A stretch of DNA of 39,571 bases from Bacillota bacterium (GTDB lineage: Bacteria > Bacillota > Clostridia > Peptostreptococcales > Anaerovoracaceae), in the NCBI GenBank assembly GCA_022790955.1, contig JAAVYD010000064.1:1-39571 (forward strand). Reading direction: 5' to 3'. Under the pieces are notes generated by a model. That model did no database searches and was not told where the DNA came from. It was given only the letters and a program-made list of their open reading frames with translations. Positions 16,766 through 25,446 of the stretch are shown here, one piece after another; positions within the stretch are counted from its first letter, which is position 1; every line of letters begins with the position of its first letter. The position numbers and the translations under genes were made by a program.

Positions 16766-17227
16766 CTACTGCAGAGTATAAGCTCCTCTTACCATCACGA
16801 ACGCGCCCGTTGAAACCCTGATACCTCTGCCGTCGTTTCTCGGAACGAGCAGCAGATGATTCTCCGTAACTTTCTGTCCTGTCTTTAAATCCGTGCCAGC
16901 GGTCATATCGGACACGCCGTTGGCGCCGTTATCTATGGCTGTAGCGATACCGGATCTTAATATTATCTCCGTACCCTCGCCGCCGATCAGAGCCTGTCCC
17001 TCAGAAAGCTCCACAACCTTGTACGACGCGCCTGCAGACGTACCGCCGCCCGATGCAATCGCGTTCGCTATCGCTGAATCAACATAACTCTTTGTAACCA
17101 CGGGATCTCCTTCGCTTCCCGGCGCAGAAGACGCAGCGTAAACAGCTGCCGTTCCTATAATAAGTAATAATAAAATCAATGTAACTGCTGCGGGCTTTCT
17201 TAAGCCTTTTAGATTAGGTAACTTCAT
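16766..17227 (-). CDS. conserved small exported protein, function unknown
   Basis: 153 residues from ATG 17227, chosen for the AGGAGG 5 nt upstream. A basic start (MKLPNLKGLRKPAAV) and one hydrophobic helix (about 13-33) indicate a signal peptide or anchor. The mature part has GSEGDPVVTKSYVDSAIA, VVELSEGQALIGGEGTEIIL, RSGIATAIDNGANGVSD, HLLLVPRNDGRGI and MVRGAYTLQ. I recall similar proteins of unknown role in other Clostridia; the repeated beta-type segments with HLLLVPR are their hallmark. The gene begins 16 bp after the mazF stop and is probably in the same transcript. Nothing visible explains a functional link with mazF. Confidence 0.7.
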   Translation of the reverse strand: MKLPNLKGLRKPAAVTLILLLLIIGTAAVYAASSAPGSEGDPVVTKSYVDSAIANAIASGGGTSAGASYKVVELSEGQALIGGEGTEIILRSGIATAIDNGANGVSDMTAGTDLKTGQKVTENHLLLVPRNDGRGIRVSTGAFVMVRGAYTLQ

Positions 17228-17243
17228 ATTTCCTCCTGACTGT

Positions 17244-17612
17244 TTAATTAAGCCGATAATTGTTCTGATCCGCAATACCAAGACTTATGCTGAGCGCTTC
17301 GTCTACGGTACCTATAACTTCTTCCTCAACAGTACCTATATGTTCTCTCAGACGCTTTTTATCTATCGTTCTGAGCTGTTCCAGCAAAACCACCGAATCC
17401 CTGTTCAGACCGTGACCGTCTGCCCTGATTGGAACGTGAGTAGGCAGTTTGGCTTTATTCGTCTGAGATGTAACCGCCGCCACTATAATAGTTGGTGAAA
17501 ATCTGTTTCCTATATCATTCTGAACTACCAGCACAGGTCGTACTCCTCCCTGCTCCGAACCTACCACAGGGCTCAGATCTGCAAAGAAAATATCTCCTTT
17601 TCTGACTTGCAT
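17244..17612 (-). CDS. MazF/PemK-family endoribonuclease toxin (NdoA-like)
   Basis: 122 residues from ATG 17612 with GGGAGGTG 8 nt upstream; the in-frame ATG 12 codons further up has no such site. The start VRKGDIFFADLSPVVGSEQGGVRPVLVVQNDIGN and the following SPTIIVAAVTSQ, KLPTHVPI and VVLLEQLRTIDKKRL are typical of Firmicutes NdoA/MazF, which cuts mRNA at short U/A-rich sites. In Firmicutes the CopG/AbrB-type antitoxin gene normally sits immediately upstream, often after alr. Here the 275 bp upstream to mgtE hold no ORF with a ribbon-helix-helix pattern, so the toxin is orphaned in this window. The next gene downstream is a small exported protein. Confidence 0.9.
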   Translation of the reverse strand: MQVRKGDIFFADLSPVVGSEQGGVRPVLVVQNDIGNRFSPTIIVAAVTSQTNKAKLPTHVPIRADGHGLNRDSVVLLEQLRTIDKKRLREHIGTVEEEVIGTVDEALSISLGIADQNNYRLN

Positions 17613-17887
17613 TTTTATGCACCTCCCTATGATATTGATTATGTTCACACGTAAGAATTTTAATCACTCTCAGCATAAAAAGTCAGAAGAATATCCGAAA
17701 ACCATGCTCAGCCATTTAACAAACCAAGGATATTCATATTAAAACCAACTAAATAAATATACTAACCTTTTGAGATCCTTAGGCTGTTATCTGCCGCGAG
17801 TTTTACCTCTGCATATCCGCAAGGACAGGCGCCCGCCGCAACTTCTTTCAGGCGGTATTTTGCCATCAATATTAATGCGCCCGGCGA

Positions 17888-19285
17888 TTATATTCCTAAA
17901 ATAAGCGTTGCCAGCGCAAAATAAATAACGAGAGAGATCATATCTATAATAGACGATACGAGCGGTCCTGCCATGAGAGCCGGATCTATACCGATAGCTT
18001 TCGCTATCATCGGCAGCATACCGCCGACAGTTTTAGCTACCATAACAGTAACAAGCATGGCAGCGCTTATAGTAAGCGCCACAAAAAAACCGTTGCCGTC
18101 TATATACATTACTCTGAGAAAATTCAGCAGACTCAGCGCAAGCCCGGCGACAAAGCTGACGCGAAGCTCCTTCCAGACGACTTTCAGGAAATCCTTCAGT
18201 GAAATCTCTCCCATTGCCATGCCTCTGATAATGAGAGTAGCCGACTGGGAGCCCGAATTTCCACCCGTTCCCATGAGAAGGGGCATATAGACTATAAGGC
18301 ACGCCACATCTGAAAGCATAGCCTCAAAAGTTTCTATTATACCGCCTGTTATCATATATGAACATGTAAGTATAAAAAGCCAGAACAGACGACTCTTTAC
18401 GTGTTTGAAAACGCTCATATCGAGATATTCGTCGTCCGCGCCCGTAACGCCCGCCATAAGCTGGATATCCTCCGTAGCTTCGTCGTCTATAACGTCGAAT
18501 ATATCGTCTACGGTAATAATGCCCACCAGTCTGCCTTCTTTATCCACAACGGGAAGCGCAAGCAGACCATACCGCTTGAATTTATTTGAAACTTCCTCCT
18601 GATCCGTCAGCACATTCACGGAAATCATCTCCATGCGCATGATCTCGTTTACTTTGGTATCCGAATCCGCCATTACCAGCGACTTTAAAGAAACTACGCC
18701 TTTAAGCGTCCTCTGGCTGTCCATAACATAACAAGAATATACTGTTTCTGAATCGAGCCCTGCTTCTTTGATATGTTTTAAGCACTGCTGCACGGTCATA
18801 TTTTCCTTAAAATCTATATAATCTATCGTCATAAGGCTGCCCGCGCTGTTTTCCGGATAATTCAGAAAAGTGTTAATAAGCCGCCTTTCCTCTGGCGGCG
18901 TATTTATCAGTATCTTGTCCACGAGATTCGCCGGAAGTTCTTCCAGCAGGTCGATCATATCGTCAAACGCCAGTTCTTCCATTATATGATCAATTTCGTG
19001 CTGAGTTATGCCGTTTACTATATCTACCTGATCGTCCTCAGGCAGATAAGCAAACACCTCCACAGACAAATCCTTTGGAAGCATCCTGAATACGAGTATC
19101 TCCTTATCAAGACCCAGCCTGTCGCTTATATTTTCCAGAATCTCCGCTATATCTACAACATTCGTTTCCAGGAGGATACTTCGCAATTTGCTGTACTTCT
19201 TTTCTTCAAGTAAATGTAATATTTCGTTTACTTCGGCTTCAAGATCCTGATTTTCAGAAAATTCAGCCTGTTTTTCATCATACAT
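17888..19285 (-). CDS. mgtE: magnesium transporter MgtE
   Basis: 465 residues from ATG 19285 (AAAGGAGG 6 nt upstream). The order is the classical one: cytosolic helical N domain (about 15-130, with AEILENISD and LPEDDQVDIVN), two CBS domains (about 135-260, with ENSAGSLMT, LPVVDKEGRLVGIITVDD), a plug helix, and five membrane helices in the C-terminal third with PLLMGTGGNSGSQSATLIIRG, the conserved pore region. MgtE is a Mg2+ channel gated by cytosolic Mg2+ through the N and CBS domains. I looked for an M-box (ykoK) riboswitch upstream and saw none of its conserved segments. It is transcribed divergently from ilvD. Confidence 0.94.
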   Translation of the reverse strand: MYDEKQAEFSENQDLEAEVNEILHLLEEKKYSKLRSILLETNVVDIAEILENISDRLGLDKEILVFRMLPKDLSVEVFAYLPEDDQVDIVNGITQHEIDHIMEELAFDDMIDLLEELPANLVDKILINTPPEERRLINTFLNYPENSAGSLMTIDYIDFKENMTVQQCLKHIKEAGLDSETVYSCYVMDSQRTLKGVVSLKSLVMADSDTKVNEIMRMEMISVNVLTDQEEVSNKFKRYGLLALPVVDKEGRLVGIITVDDIFDVIDDEATEDIQLMAGVTGADDEYLDMSVFKHVKSRLFWLFILTCSYMITGGIIETFEAMLSDVACLIVYMPLLMGTGGNSGSQSATLIIRGMAMGEISLKDFLKVVWKELRVSFVAGLALSLLNFLRVMYIDGNGFFVALTISAAMLVTVMVAKTVGGMLPMIAKAIGIDPALMAGPLVSSIIDMISLVIYFALATLILGI

Positions 19286-19548
19286 ACGATACCTCCTTTT
19301 CACGATCAGACTTTAAGAAACAACATGCGGCTCATTTGAATACCTGTTTCCGTCATGGGCACGCTGCTGCATGCATAAAACGCATTCTCCATCAATATTT
19401 CATAAAATATAAAAACCAGCCGAAATAAAGCTGTTTTCAAATTAGCAGCCCGCCGGAATTTCGGCATTACTGTAATTATAACAAGCGCCAAATATTTCCC
19501 TTTCGCAGGCGGCAGATTTTATTGACGGCTTTCAGCACTTGCTTTAAA

Positions 19549-19682
19549 CGTTAAGAATTTTCCTTAACAACAAAATACCTGCACTGCAGCTAAGACCTCA
19601 CAATTCAGGTATTTGTTCTGCGAGCCGTATCAGAGATACGTACAGAACATCAAAGCGAACTTACAGAATCCGCTCTGCTTTA
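19549..19682. other. structured non-coding stretch between mgtE and ilvD
   Basis: Four adjacent inverted repeats: GTTAAG/CTTAAC (19550-19568); AAATACCTG/CAGGTATTT (19573-19614); nested GTTCTG..CGTATC-AGA-GATACG..CAGAAC (19615-19648); and AAAGC/GCTTT (19652-19681). The ilvD promoter at 19703-19731 lies outside it, so it is not in the ilvD leader. On the minus strand CAGGTATTTTGTTGTT resembles a terminator end. It could be a small RNA or part of a long mgtE leader. It matches no riboswitch I can recognise. The remaining gap on either side (19286-19548, 19732-19782) shows no gene. Confidence 0.45.
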
Positions 19683-19702
19683 AAAATTATATATCATTAT
19701 TA

Positions 19703-19731
19703 TTGAATATTGCAACTGCGTAGTGTAAAAT
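19703..19731 (+). promoter_or_regulatory. candidate sigma-A promoter of ilvD
   Basis: TTGAAT and TAAAAT are separated by 17 bp, about 50 bp upstream of the ilvD ATG. No T-box specifier structure or GGTGGNACCGCG element lies between it and the gene. Confidence 0.5.
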
Positions 19732-19782
19732 AATCAGCAATAGCTTTGTTAAATTAGTGTGACAAAGAGAAAGGATAATATC

Positions 19783-21447
19783 ATGAACAGTGAAAAAATA
19801 AAGACAGGCCCTGGCGGAGCGCCTGTACGTTCCCTTTTTTACGGAATGGGGTACGTTAAAGAAGAAATAGAAAGACCGCTTATAGGCGTAGTGAACGCTC
19901 AGAACGAACTGATCCCCGGTCATCTGCTGCTTGACCGCGTGGCTCAGGCAGTCAAAAAGGGCATTATCCTGGCAGGTGGCACTCCCGTGGAATTTCCGGC
20001 TATCGGTATCTGCGACGGCATAGCCATGGGGCATGAAGGTATGAAATACCCGCTGGCAAGCCGCGAGCTTATCTGCGACTCCATAGAAGCCATGGCTAAA
20101 GGTCATGCACTTGATGGTCTTGTACTCATTCCAAACTGCGACAAGATCGTACCGGGAATGATGATGGCTGCCGCTCGTCTTAATATACCGTCCGTTATGG
20201 TATCCGGCGGGCCTATGCGCGCCGGCAGCCTGGATGGCGATATCCTGGATTTCAACAGCATAATGGAAGGCGTAGGATCGTTTAAAAACGGCGACATTAA
20301 CGAAGATCAGCTCGAATGCATAGCGGAGCGCTGCTGCCCGGGCTGCGGTTCATGTTCAGGACTGTTCACAGCTAACAGCATGAATTCCCTCGCAGAAGTC
20401 CTCGGCATCGCTCTGCCTTACAACGGCACGGCTCTCTGCGACAGCGGCGAAAGAATCCGGCTTGCCAAACGCGCAGGCATACAGATTATGGACATGCTTG
20501 AAAAGAACATCCGCCCAAGAGATATACTTACAAAAAAAGCATTCGAGAATGCTATCACGGTAGATATGGCTATGGCAGGTTCAACTAATACCGTACTTCA
20601 CCTGCCGGCTATTGCGCATGAAGCAGGCGTAGAGCTGAACCTCGATATGTTCGATGCCATAAGCGAACGCACACCAAACCTTACAAAACTCAGTCCGAGC
20701 GGTATTCATCACATGGAAGACCTTGGCATGGCAGGCGGTATTCCTGCAATGATGAACGAGCTTACAAAAAAAGACCTGCTTCACACAGACTGCATTACCG
20801 TTACAGGCAAAACCGTAGGAGAAAATATCGCAGACCGTCCGGTTCTCAATTATAATATAATAAAATCCATAGACGCTCCTTACAGAAACCGAGGCGGGCT
20901 CGCGATCCTGCGCGGAAACCTGGCTCCCGACGGTTCCGTAGTCAAAGAATCCGCCGTGGCTCCGGAAATGCTCGAACACTCAGGTCCGGCTGTAGTATTC
21001 AACTCGGAGGAAGAGGCTTCTGCCGCTATCTGGGGCAAGAAAATAAAAAAAGGCGATATTATAGTTATCAGATACGAAGGCCCTAAGGGCGGTCCCGGCA
21101 TGAGAGAAATGCTCTCACCAACTTCTTCCATCGCAGGCATGGGACTGGATAAAGACGTTGCGCTAATTACAGACGGCAGATTCTCCGGCGCGTCCAGAGG
21201 CGCATCCATAGGACACGTATCGCCGGAAGCCATGTCCGGCGGTCTTATAGGTCTGCTTAAAGACGGTGATATCATACACATAGATATACCTAACAGAGTC
21301 CTTGAAGTCCAGCTTTCTGATGAAGAAATAGAAAAGCGCAAAGCCGAATACGTAAAACCTGAGCCTAAGGTAAAAACCGGTTATCTTGCAAGATACGCCA
21401 AGCTCGTCACCTCTGCAAACACCGGCGCCGTACTAAGTTTAGACTAA
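19783..21447 (+). CDS. ilvD: dihydroxy-acid dehydratase
   Basis: 554 residues from ATG 19783 (AAAGGA 8 nt upstream). IlvD removes water from 2,3-dihydroxy acids in the third common step of valine and isoleucine synthesis, and needs an Fe-S cluster. Visible motifs: [31 protein letters not shown], the cluster ligands in [11 protein letters not shown] and [32 protein letters not shown], and the C-terminal [16 protein letters not shown] and [16 protein letters not shown]. Length and order of motifs are normal. It is monocistronic: divergent from mgtE and followed by hairpins. No other branched-chain gene is in the window. Confidence 0.96.
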   Translation: MNSEKIKTGPGGAPVRSLFYGMGYVKEEIERPLIGVVNAQNELIPGHLLLDRVAQAVKKGIILAGGTPVEFPAIGICDGIAMGHEGMKYPLASRELICDSIEAMAKGHALDGLVLIPNCDKIVPGMMMAAARLNIPSVMVSGGPMRAGSLDGDILDFNSIMEGVGSFKNGDINEDQLECIAERCCPGCGSCSGLFTANSMNSLAEVLGIALPYNGTALCDSGERIRLAKRAGIQIMDMLEKNIRPRDILTKKAFENAITVDMAMAGSTNTVLHLPAIAHEAGVELNLDMFDAISERTPNLTKLSPSGIHHMEDLGMAGGIPAMMNELTKKDLLHTDCITVTGKTVGENIADRPVLNYNIIKSIDAPYRNRGGLAILRGNLAPDGSVVKESAVAPEMLEHSGPAVVFNSEEEASAAIWGKKIKKGDIIVIRYEGPKGGPGMREMLSPTSSIAGMGLDKDVALITDGRFSGASRGASIGHVSPEAMSGGLIGLLKDGDIIHIDIPNRVLEVQLSDEEIEKRKAEYVKPEPKVKTGYLARYAKLVTSANTGAVLSLD

Positions 21448-21510
21448 TATACTATTAATACTTTAATCCGACATGCCGAACTTTTTAAAACTTTCGGCAA
21501 CTTATATAAA

Positions 21511-21544
21511 AAGATCCGATCGCTTATTAAAGTGATTGGATCTT
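21511..21544 (+). terminator. terminator downstream of ilvD
   Basis: AAGATCCGATCGCTT / AAGTGATTGGATCTT, a 15-bp stem with a 4-nt loop. Two G-U pairs form only in the plus-strand RNA, which fits ilvD transcription. The T tract after it is weak. A smaller GCCGAA/TTCGGC hairpin lies just before it (about 21476-21498). Confidence 0.65.
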
Positions 21545-21663
21545 CGTCGTATATATGCTTTTATTATCTATATTTAAATTTTTATTAATATTATTTCAAT
21601 CAATAATCTATTCATAAGAATACCGGTTAGAATATATTCTAAGAATATTTTATATATCTTTAT

Positions 21664-21940
21664 AATTTAACCTGTTGCGTTATTTCATTTTGATAAAATA
21701 GCGCATTGTGCTAATAAAAATCAGATACTAAATATCAATATATTGTACCATCAATAGAAATCAATACAATATAAAGATTTAATTTATAATAGTATGATTA
21801 TCTAATGAGTCATTTTGCAATTTTACTATAAATCACTTTTATTGTTTATCAATATATTGCGTTATTGATAACATTAAATACTACTTATTGATTATAATGC
21901 TGCTAAAACAAGCCAATTTAATAGCGCAACGGGTTAATTT
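21664..21940. mobile_element. MITE-like AT-rich repeat C, copy 1
   Basis: A 277-bp AT-rich element. Left end 21664-21683 (AATTTAACCTGTTGCGTTAT) and the reverse complement of the right end 21921-21940 (AAATTAACCCGTTGCGCTAT) agree at 17 of 20 positions. The stretch from about 21701 to 21896 recurs at 39378-39571 at the window end. It contains an internal stem TTATCAATA/TATTGATAA. No ORF or transposase. It accounts for much of the 647-bp gap between ilvD and the chemoreceptor gene; nothing else is seen there except the flanking terminators. Confidence 0.7.
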
Positions 21941-21953
21941 ACTTTAAAACTGC

Positions 21954-21997
21954 AAAAATCCTCCGACGGTTATTTTAATTACCATAGAAGGATTTTT
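21954..21997 (-). terminator. candidate terminator downstream of the chemoreceptor gene
   Basis: AAAAATCCT/AGGATTTTT arms with an inner GGT/ACC pair. It works on either strand but stands about 100 bp beyond the chemoreceptor stop codon on the minus strand, and ilvD already has its own hairpin. Confidence 0.5.
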
Positions 21998-22094
21998 ATA
22001 TTAATATTTACAGCATTTTTTCACAAGCCCGTTTATTACAGCTATACTAATAATTATAATTTGGCCTTTGAAAATATCTGATATTTATATATAA

Positions 22095-23774
22095 TTATTG
22101 ATACGTTTCCGACTTTAAGCGGAAAGTTCCTATAAGATTCTTCAGCAAACTTACCTGAGAAGATAATTCTTCGCTGGTAGCAGCGCACTCCTCACTGGTA
22201 GCGGAATTAATCTGAACTACTGCGGAAATCTGGTCTATACCCTCGGTCACTTTAACAATAGATGCCGCCTGACTCTCTACCGCTTCCACCACGATAGACA
22301 TTTTATCGGTCATGCTTCCGGACATCTTATTAGTTGCCTCAAGGGAAGTAGTTACCCTCTCTACCGCTTCTCTGCCCTGATTAACAACTGTGATAGAACC
22401 GTTTATCAAATCCTTTGTAGCTTTGGCTGCCTCGTCGCACTTGTTCGCCAGATTGCGCACTTCATCAGCCACCACATTAAAACCTTTGCCTGCGCTTCCC
22501 GCGCGCGTAGCTTCAACAGCGGCGTTCAGAGCCAAAATATTGGTCTGGAAAGCGATATTCTCTATGGTGTCTATAATCTTGCGGATTTCTTCAGAAGATT
22601 CGTAAATATTCTCCATAGTAGTGTTTAATTCTTCAACATATCCCACGCTTATGCTTAACTGCTCTCCTGCTTTGGTGACAAACTGACCAGCTTCTTCTGC
22701 GGCAACCGCGGTCTTTTTTGAGCTGTCCGATATCTGGTTGATAGTAACAACCAAATCCTGAACCGAACCCGTCTGCTCCGTTGCCCCCTGAGCGAGCATC
22801 TGGGCGCTGTCTGACATCTGGTTAGCCCCACCAGATACCTGCGCGGTACTCTGTACAATCTGACCCATAGTGTTATTCAGTCTATTCTCAATAACATCCA
22901 TAGAATTTTTAATAGAGATAAAATCTCCTATATACTCCTGTCTAATTTGCGATGTCAAATCACCGTTAGCGATGGCTTCCAAAATCTTGGATATTTCGCC
23001 TATGTAGCCGCGCAGCCGGATCATAGTATCCCGTAATATTTTGCCCAACATACCGATTTCATCATCAGATTGAATGTTCACCTTTATGTCGTCGCCGCTG
23101 ACCAGACCTAAATCTCCTCTCTCCATGTCTTGAACCACTCGGGTTAATTCCTTTAAAGGATAGGTTACCGACTTTTTCAGATATACCATAAGAAATAGAA
23201 TACAAATTGTGATGGCGATTACACCTGCCACTATTGACAATATTATAGTAAGTAAAATCTGTTCCCTCGCATCAGCGCTGGATATGCCGGCAAAAACTAA
23301 TCCATCCACCTGACCTTTAGCGTTTTTGGTCGGAACGTATGAACATATATGTTCCTGCCCCAGGATTTCCGCCTTGCCTACATATGACTTTCCTTGTTTC
23401 AGCACAATATCAGACAACTCATCTGACAGCTTGGTTCCTACAACTCGCTTACCGTCCTGCACCACAGTGGTATAGGCGCGTTTATCATCCTCGAAAATAG
23501 TAAACTCGCATCCCATCCGCGATTTCAATTCATCCAGCAGATCAGTTTTATCATCGCCTTTATAGTTATTCAGCTCATACTCTAAAATATTGGTGCCATT
23601 CACACACTGCTGTTCCAACATTCCTATAGCCAAAGAGTAAAACATACCAACACACAGAGTCACCACCAAAATGATGGAAATACCCAGCATACCGGTTACT
23701 ACATTTCCTACCTTTTTTCCGATGCGCTTAGTCTTGTTAGCCGTTCCGGCAGCAGACATATGTATTTCTTTCAT
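22095..23774 (-). CDS. methyl-accepting chemotaxis protein with extracellular Cache-type sensor
   Basis: 559 residues. ATG 23774 is chosen because GGAG lies 8 nt upstream; two nearer starts (23783 GTG, 23780 ATG) overlap or crowd that site. Order: cytoplasmic tail, membrane helix 1 (about 24-46), extracellular sCache-like domain (about 47-172, with GCEFTIFEDDKRAYTTV and GKSYVGKAEILGQEHICSYVP), helix 2 (about 178-203), HAMP (about 204-260), then a coiled-coil signalling domain with the conserved hairpin tip IENIAFQTNILALNAAVEATRAG. It relays ligand binding to CheW/CheA. No chemotaxis or flagellar gene is nearby and no CheR-docking pentapeptide is at the C-terminus. The ligand is unknown; this sensor class often binds small carboxylates. 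Confidence 0.93.
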   Translation of the reverse strand: MKEIHMSAAGTANKTKRIGKKVGNVVTGMLGISIILVVTLCVGMFYSLAIGMLEQQCVNGTNILEYELNNYKGDDKTDLLDELKSRMGCEFTIFEDDKRAYTTVVQDGKRVVGTKLSDELSDIVLKQGKSYVGKAEILGQEHICSYVPTKNAKGQVDGLVFAGISSADAREQILLTIILSIVAGVIAITICILFLMVYLKKSVTYPLKELTRVVQDMERGDLGLVSGDDIKVNIQSDDEIGMLGKILRDTMIRLRGYIGEISKILEAIANGDLTSQIRQEYIGDFISIKNSMDVIENRLNNTMGQIVQSTAQVSGGANQMSDSAQMLAQGATEQTGSVQDLVVTINQISDSSKKTAVAAEEAGQFVTKAGEQLSISVGYVEELNTTMENIYESSEEIRKIIDTIENIAFQTNILALNAAVEATRAGSAGKGFNVVADEVRNLANKCDEAAKATKDLINGSITVVNQGREAVERVTTSLEATNKMSGSMTDKMSIVVEAVESQAASIVKVTEGIDQISAVVQINSATSEECAATSEELSSQVSLLKNLIGTFRLKSETYQ

Positions 23775-24211
23775 ATTCATCACTCCAAATATTTAACTTT
23801 CTTAAAAAATACACCTTATATATCTTTTGATTTGTATCCTACCACATATCAAAAATTTTTTCAATCCCTATTGCAGGCTGCATAAATCTGAAATTCATAA
23901 TAAAAACGCCTTGCAATACACCTTCTGTAATTACCGATTTCCTATTATTTTCTGCTGTATTTTTACATCTATATATTTATACTCGTACTTTCGTACAATT
24001 CGACAAAGTGGAAATTTTTTCTAAAATATCGTTTGCTTTTCTCCCCAAACATCGTTAAACTTCCTGCACCTGTTATCAATCAACATATCCAGAGAAATAT
24101 TATATTGTATTCATTGGCTTTCATCCAAACTTTCATATACAAAATGAACATAATATGATATACTGATATCATAATTAGTTGTTATGCCAACAAATTACAC
24201 CGGAGGTTTTC
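23775..24211. other. intergenic gap between divergent genes
   Basis: A 437-bp AT-rich gap between the chemoreceptor (minus) and the cysteine-rich protein (plus). No ORF with a ribosome binding site. I looked for a sigma-D-type motility promoter before the chemoreceptor and found no match. The only clear structure is the palindrome at 24155-24172. Confidence 0.5.
24155..24172. promoter_or_regulatory. palindrome upstream of the cysteine-rich protein gene
   Basis: ATGATAT-ACTG-ATATCAT, 7-bp arms around 4 bp, 39 bp before the ATG at 24212. The position fits an operator or a -10 region. Confidence 0.4.
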
Positions 24212-24511
24212 ATGAGCGCTAATAATACAATTACATCCAAATCGAATATGACAGCGGACATGTGGTTTCGCGGCAGATATAATACCACTGATAGCGGCGA
24301 TGTTACATTCTTCATATGCGAATATTTAGAAGACACGCATTACAATGCGGATACAGGTGATTTTTTCACTCATTATTGTAAAATGAAAAAAAGGCAGATA
24401 GAGCCCGACGAATGTAATATGGACTGCGAACCTTACGGCAAGTGCGAAACCTGCAGAGGATTCAGCGCAGTGCGATGCCAGGACTGCGTAATTCCGCGTC
24501 CCGCAAAATAA
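24212..24511 (+). CDS. small cysteine-rich protein, probably metal binding
   Basis: 99 residues from ATG 24212 (CGGAGG with 5-nt spacing); a TTG 11 codons upstream has no site. No signal peptide or membrane helix, so cytosolic. Residues 1-50 are polar with WFRGRYNTTDSGDVTFFICEY. The C-terminal half carries eight cysteines including CNMDCEPYGKCETC and VRCQDCVIP, the CxxxC/CxxC spacing of a zinc-ribbon or Fe-S site. I do not recognise the family. It stands alone with its own promoter region and a clear terminator (24582-24622), so it is regulated by itself. The region is low in hydrophobic residues, consistent with a metal-held fold. Confidence 0.65.
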   Translation: MSANNTITSKSNMTADMWFRGRYNTTDSGDVTFFICEYLEDTHYNADTGDFFTHYCKMKKRQIEPDECNMDCEPYGKCETCRGFSAVRCQDCVIPRPAK

Positions 24512-24581
24512 TAAATACATAATATTTTCTATTTACTTACAAATTATCTCCTTTCTTAAATACAATATTATTATGCAAAGA

Positions 24582-24622
24582 CTGCCTCGAAATCACAAAG
24601 ATTTCGGGGCAGCAACGTTTTT
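24582..24622 (+). terminator. Rho-independent terminator after the cysteine-rich protein gene
   Basis: CTGCCTCGAAATC / GATTTCGGGGCAG, 13-bp stem (one U-G pair in the plus-strand RNA), loop ACAAA, then CAACGTTTTTA. The wobble fits only plus-strand transcription. Confidence 0.8.
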
Positions 24623-24798
24623 ATCAGCTATAACAAATATTTTCTCTGTCCTTTTATAGAATAATCGCCTATTTCTGTTAATAAGCCTGCATTTTCTTTA
24701 TTTTCTGATTTTGCTCTAAAACTCATAAAATTAAATTTATCAAAATATTAATGCTATGCTTGAATTGTAAACTTTCAAAATTCAGTATCCATTAAATT

Positions 24799-25272
24799 TT
24801 ATAAATTTCTGTAAAGATTTACAGTTTCGATAGCGCTCAGCGCGCAGTCGTAGCCTTTATTGCCTGCCTTTGTTCCCGCGCGTTCTATCGCCTGCTCTAT
24901 ATTCTCAGTAGTCACAACGCCGAACATAATAGGTATTCCAATTGCGAGCGAAGTCTGGGCTATGCCCTTGGCAGCTTCGTTGCAGACCAGGTCATAATGA
25001 CTTGTAGCGCCTCTGATTACAGCTCCCAGGCAGATAACGGCGTCATACTTACCCGTTTCCGCCATCTTTTTTGCAGCCATAGGCAGCTCAAAGGCTCCCG
25101 GAGTCCAGGCGAGAGTTATATCTTCTTCCTTAACGGAATGACGAACCAGACCGTCGATAGCTCCGTCGATCAGCTTTGACACTATAAATTCATTAAATCT
25201 TGAAGCAACTATACCTATCTTCATTCCGTCGGCAACTAATTTTCCTTCAATTATATTAATATTCTTATTCAT
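24799..25272 (-). CDS. ribH: 6,7-dimethyl-8-ribityllumazine synthase
   Basis: 157 residues from ATG 25272 (AAGGAG, 6-nt spacing). Condenses 5-amino-6-ribitylamino-uracil with 3,4-dihydroxy-2-butanone 4-phosphate, the penultimate step of riboflavin synthesis; usually a 60-mer or pentamer. Motifs: [46 protein letters not shown] with the catalytic His, and [25 protein letters not shown]. Last gene of the rib operon, 174 bp after ribA. No clear hairpin with a T tract follows it immediately. Confidence 0.97.
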   Translation of the reverse strand: MNKNINIIEGKLVADGMKIGIVASRFNEFIVSKLIDGAIDGLVRHSVKEEDITLAWTPGAFELPMAAKKMAETGKYDAVICLGAVIRGATSHYDLVCNEAAKGIAQTSLAIGIPIMFGVVTTENIEQAIERAGTKAGNKGYDCALSAIETVNLYRNL

Positions 25273-25446
25273 TTCTTTCTCCTTTATCATCCGACCGCGC
25301 AGTAACAAACGCTGATCTATATTATTTTCCTGATAATTTAATTTGAAATATTTTTTATACAGCTAAGTTATATATTAACACTTTAAAATTTTTATAAAGA
25401 TGACCGCCCGATTTCATTGCAGTTTTGTATTAATATTAATATAAAA

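Noticed and set aside
19286..19560. M-box (Mg2+) riboswitch before mgtE
   Set aside because: I read the minus strand for the conserved M-box segments and found none.
19560..19782. T-box leader before ilvD
   Set aside because: No GGTGGNACCGCG-type sequence and no terminator/antiterminator pair between the promoter and the gene.
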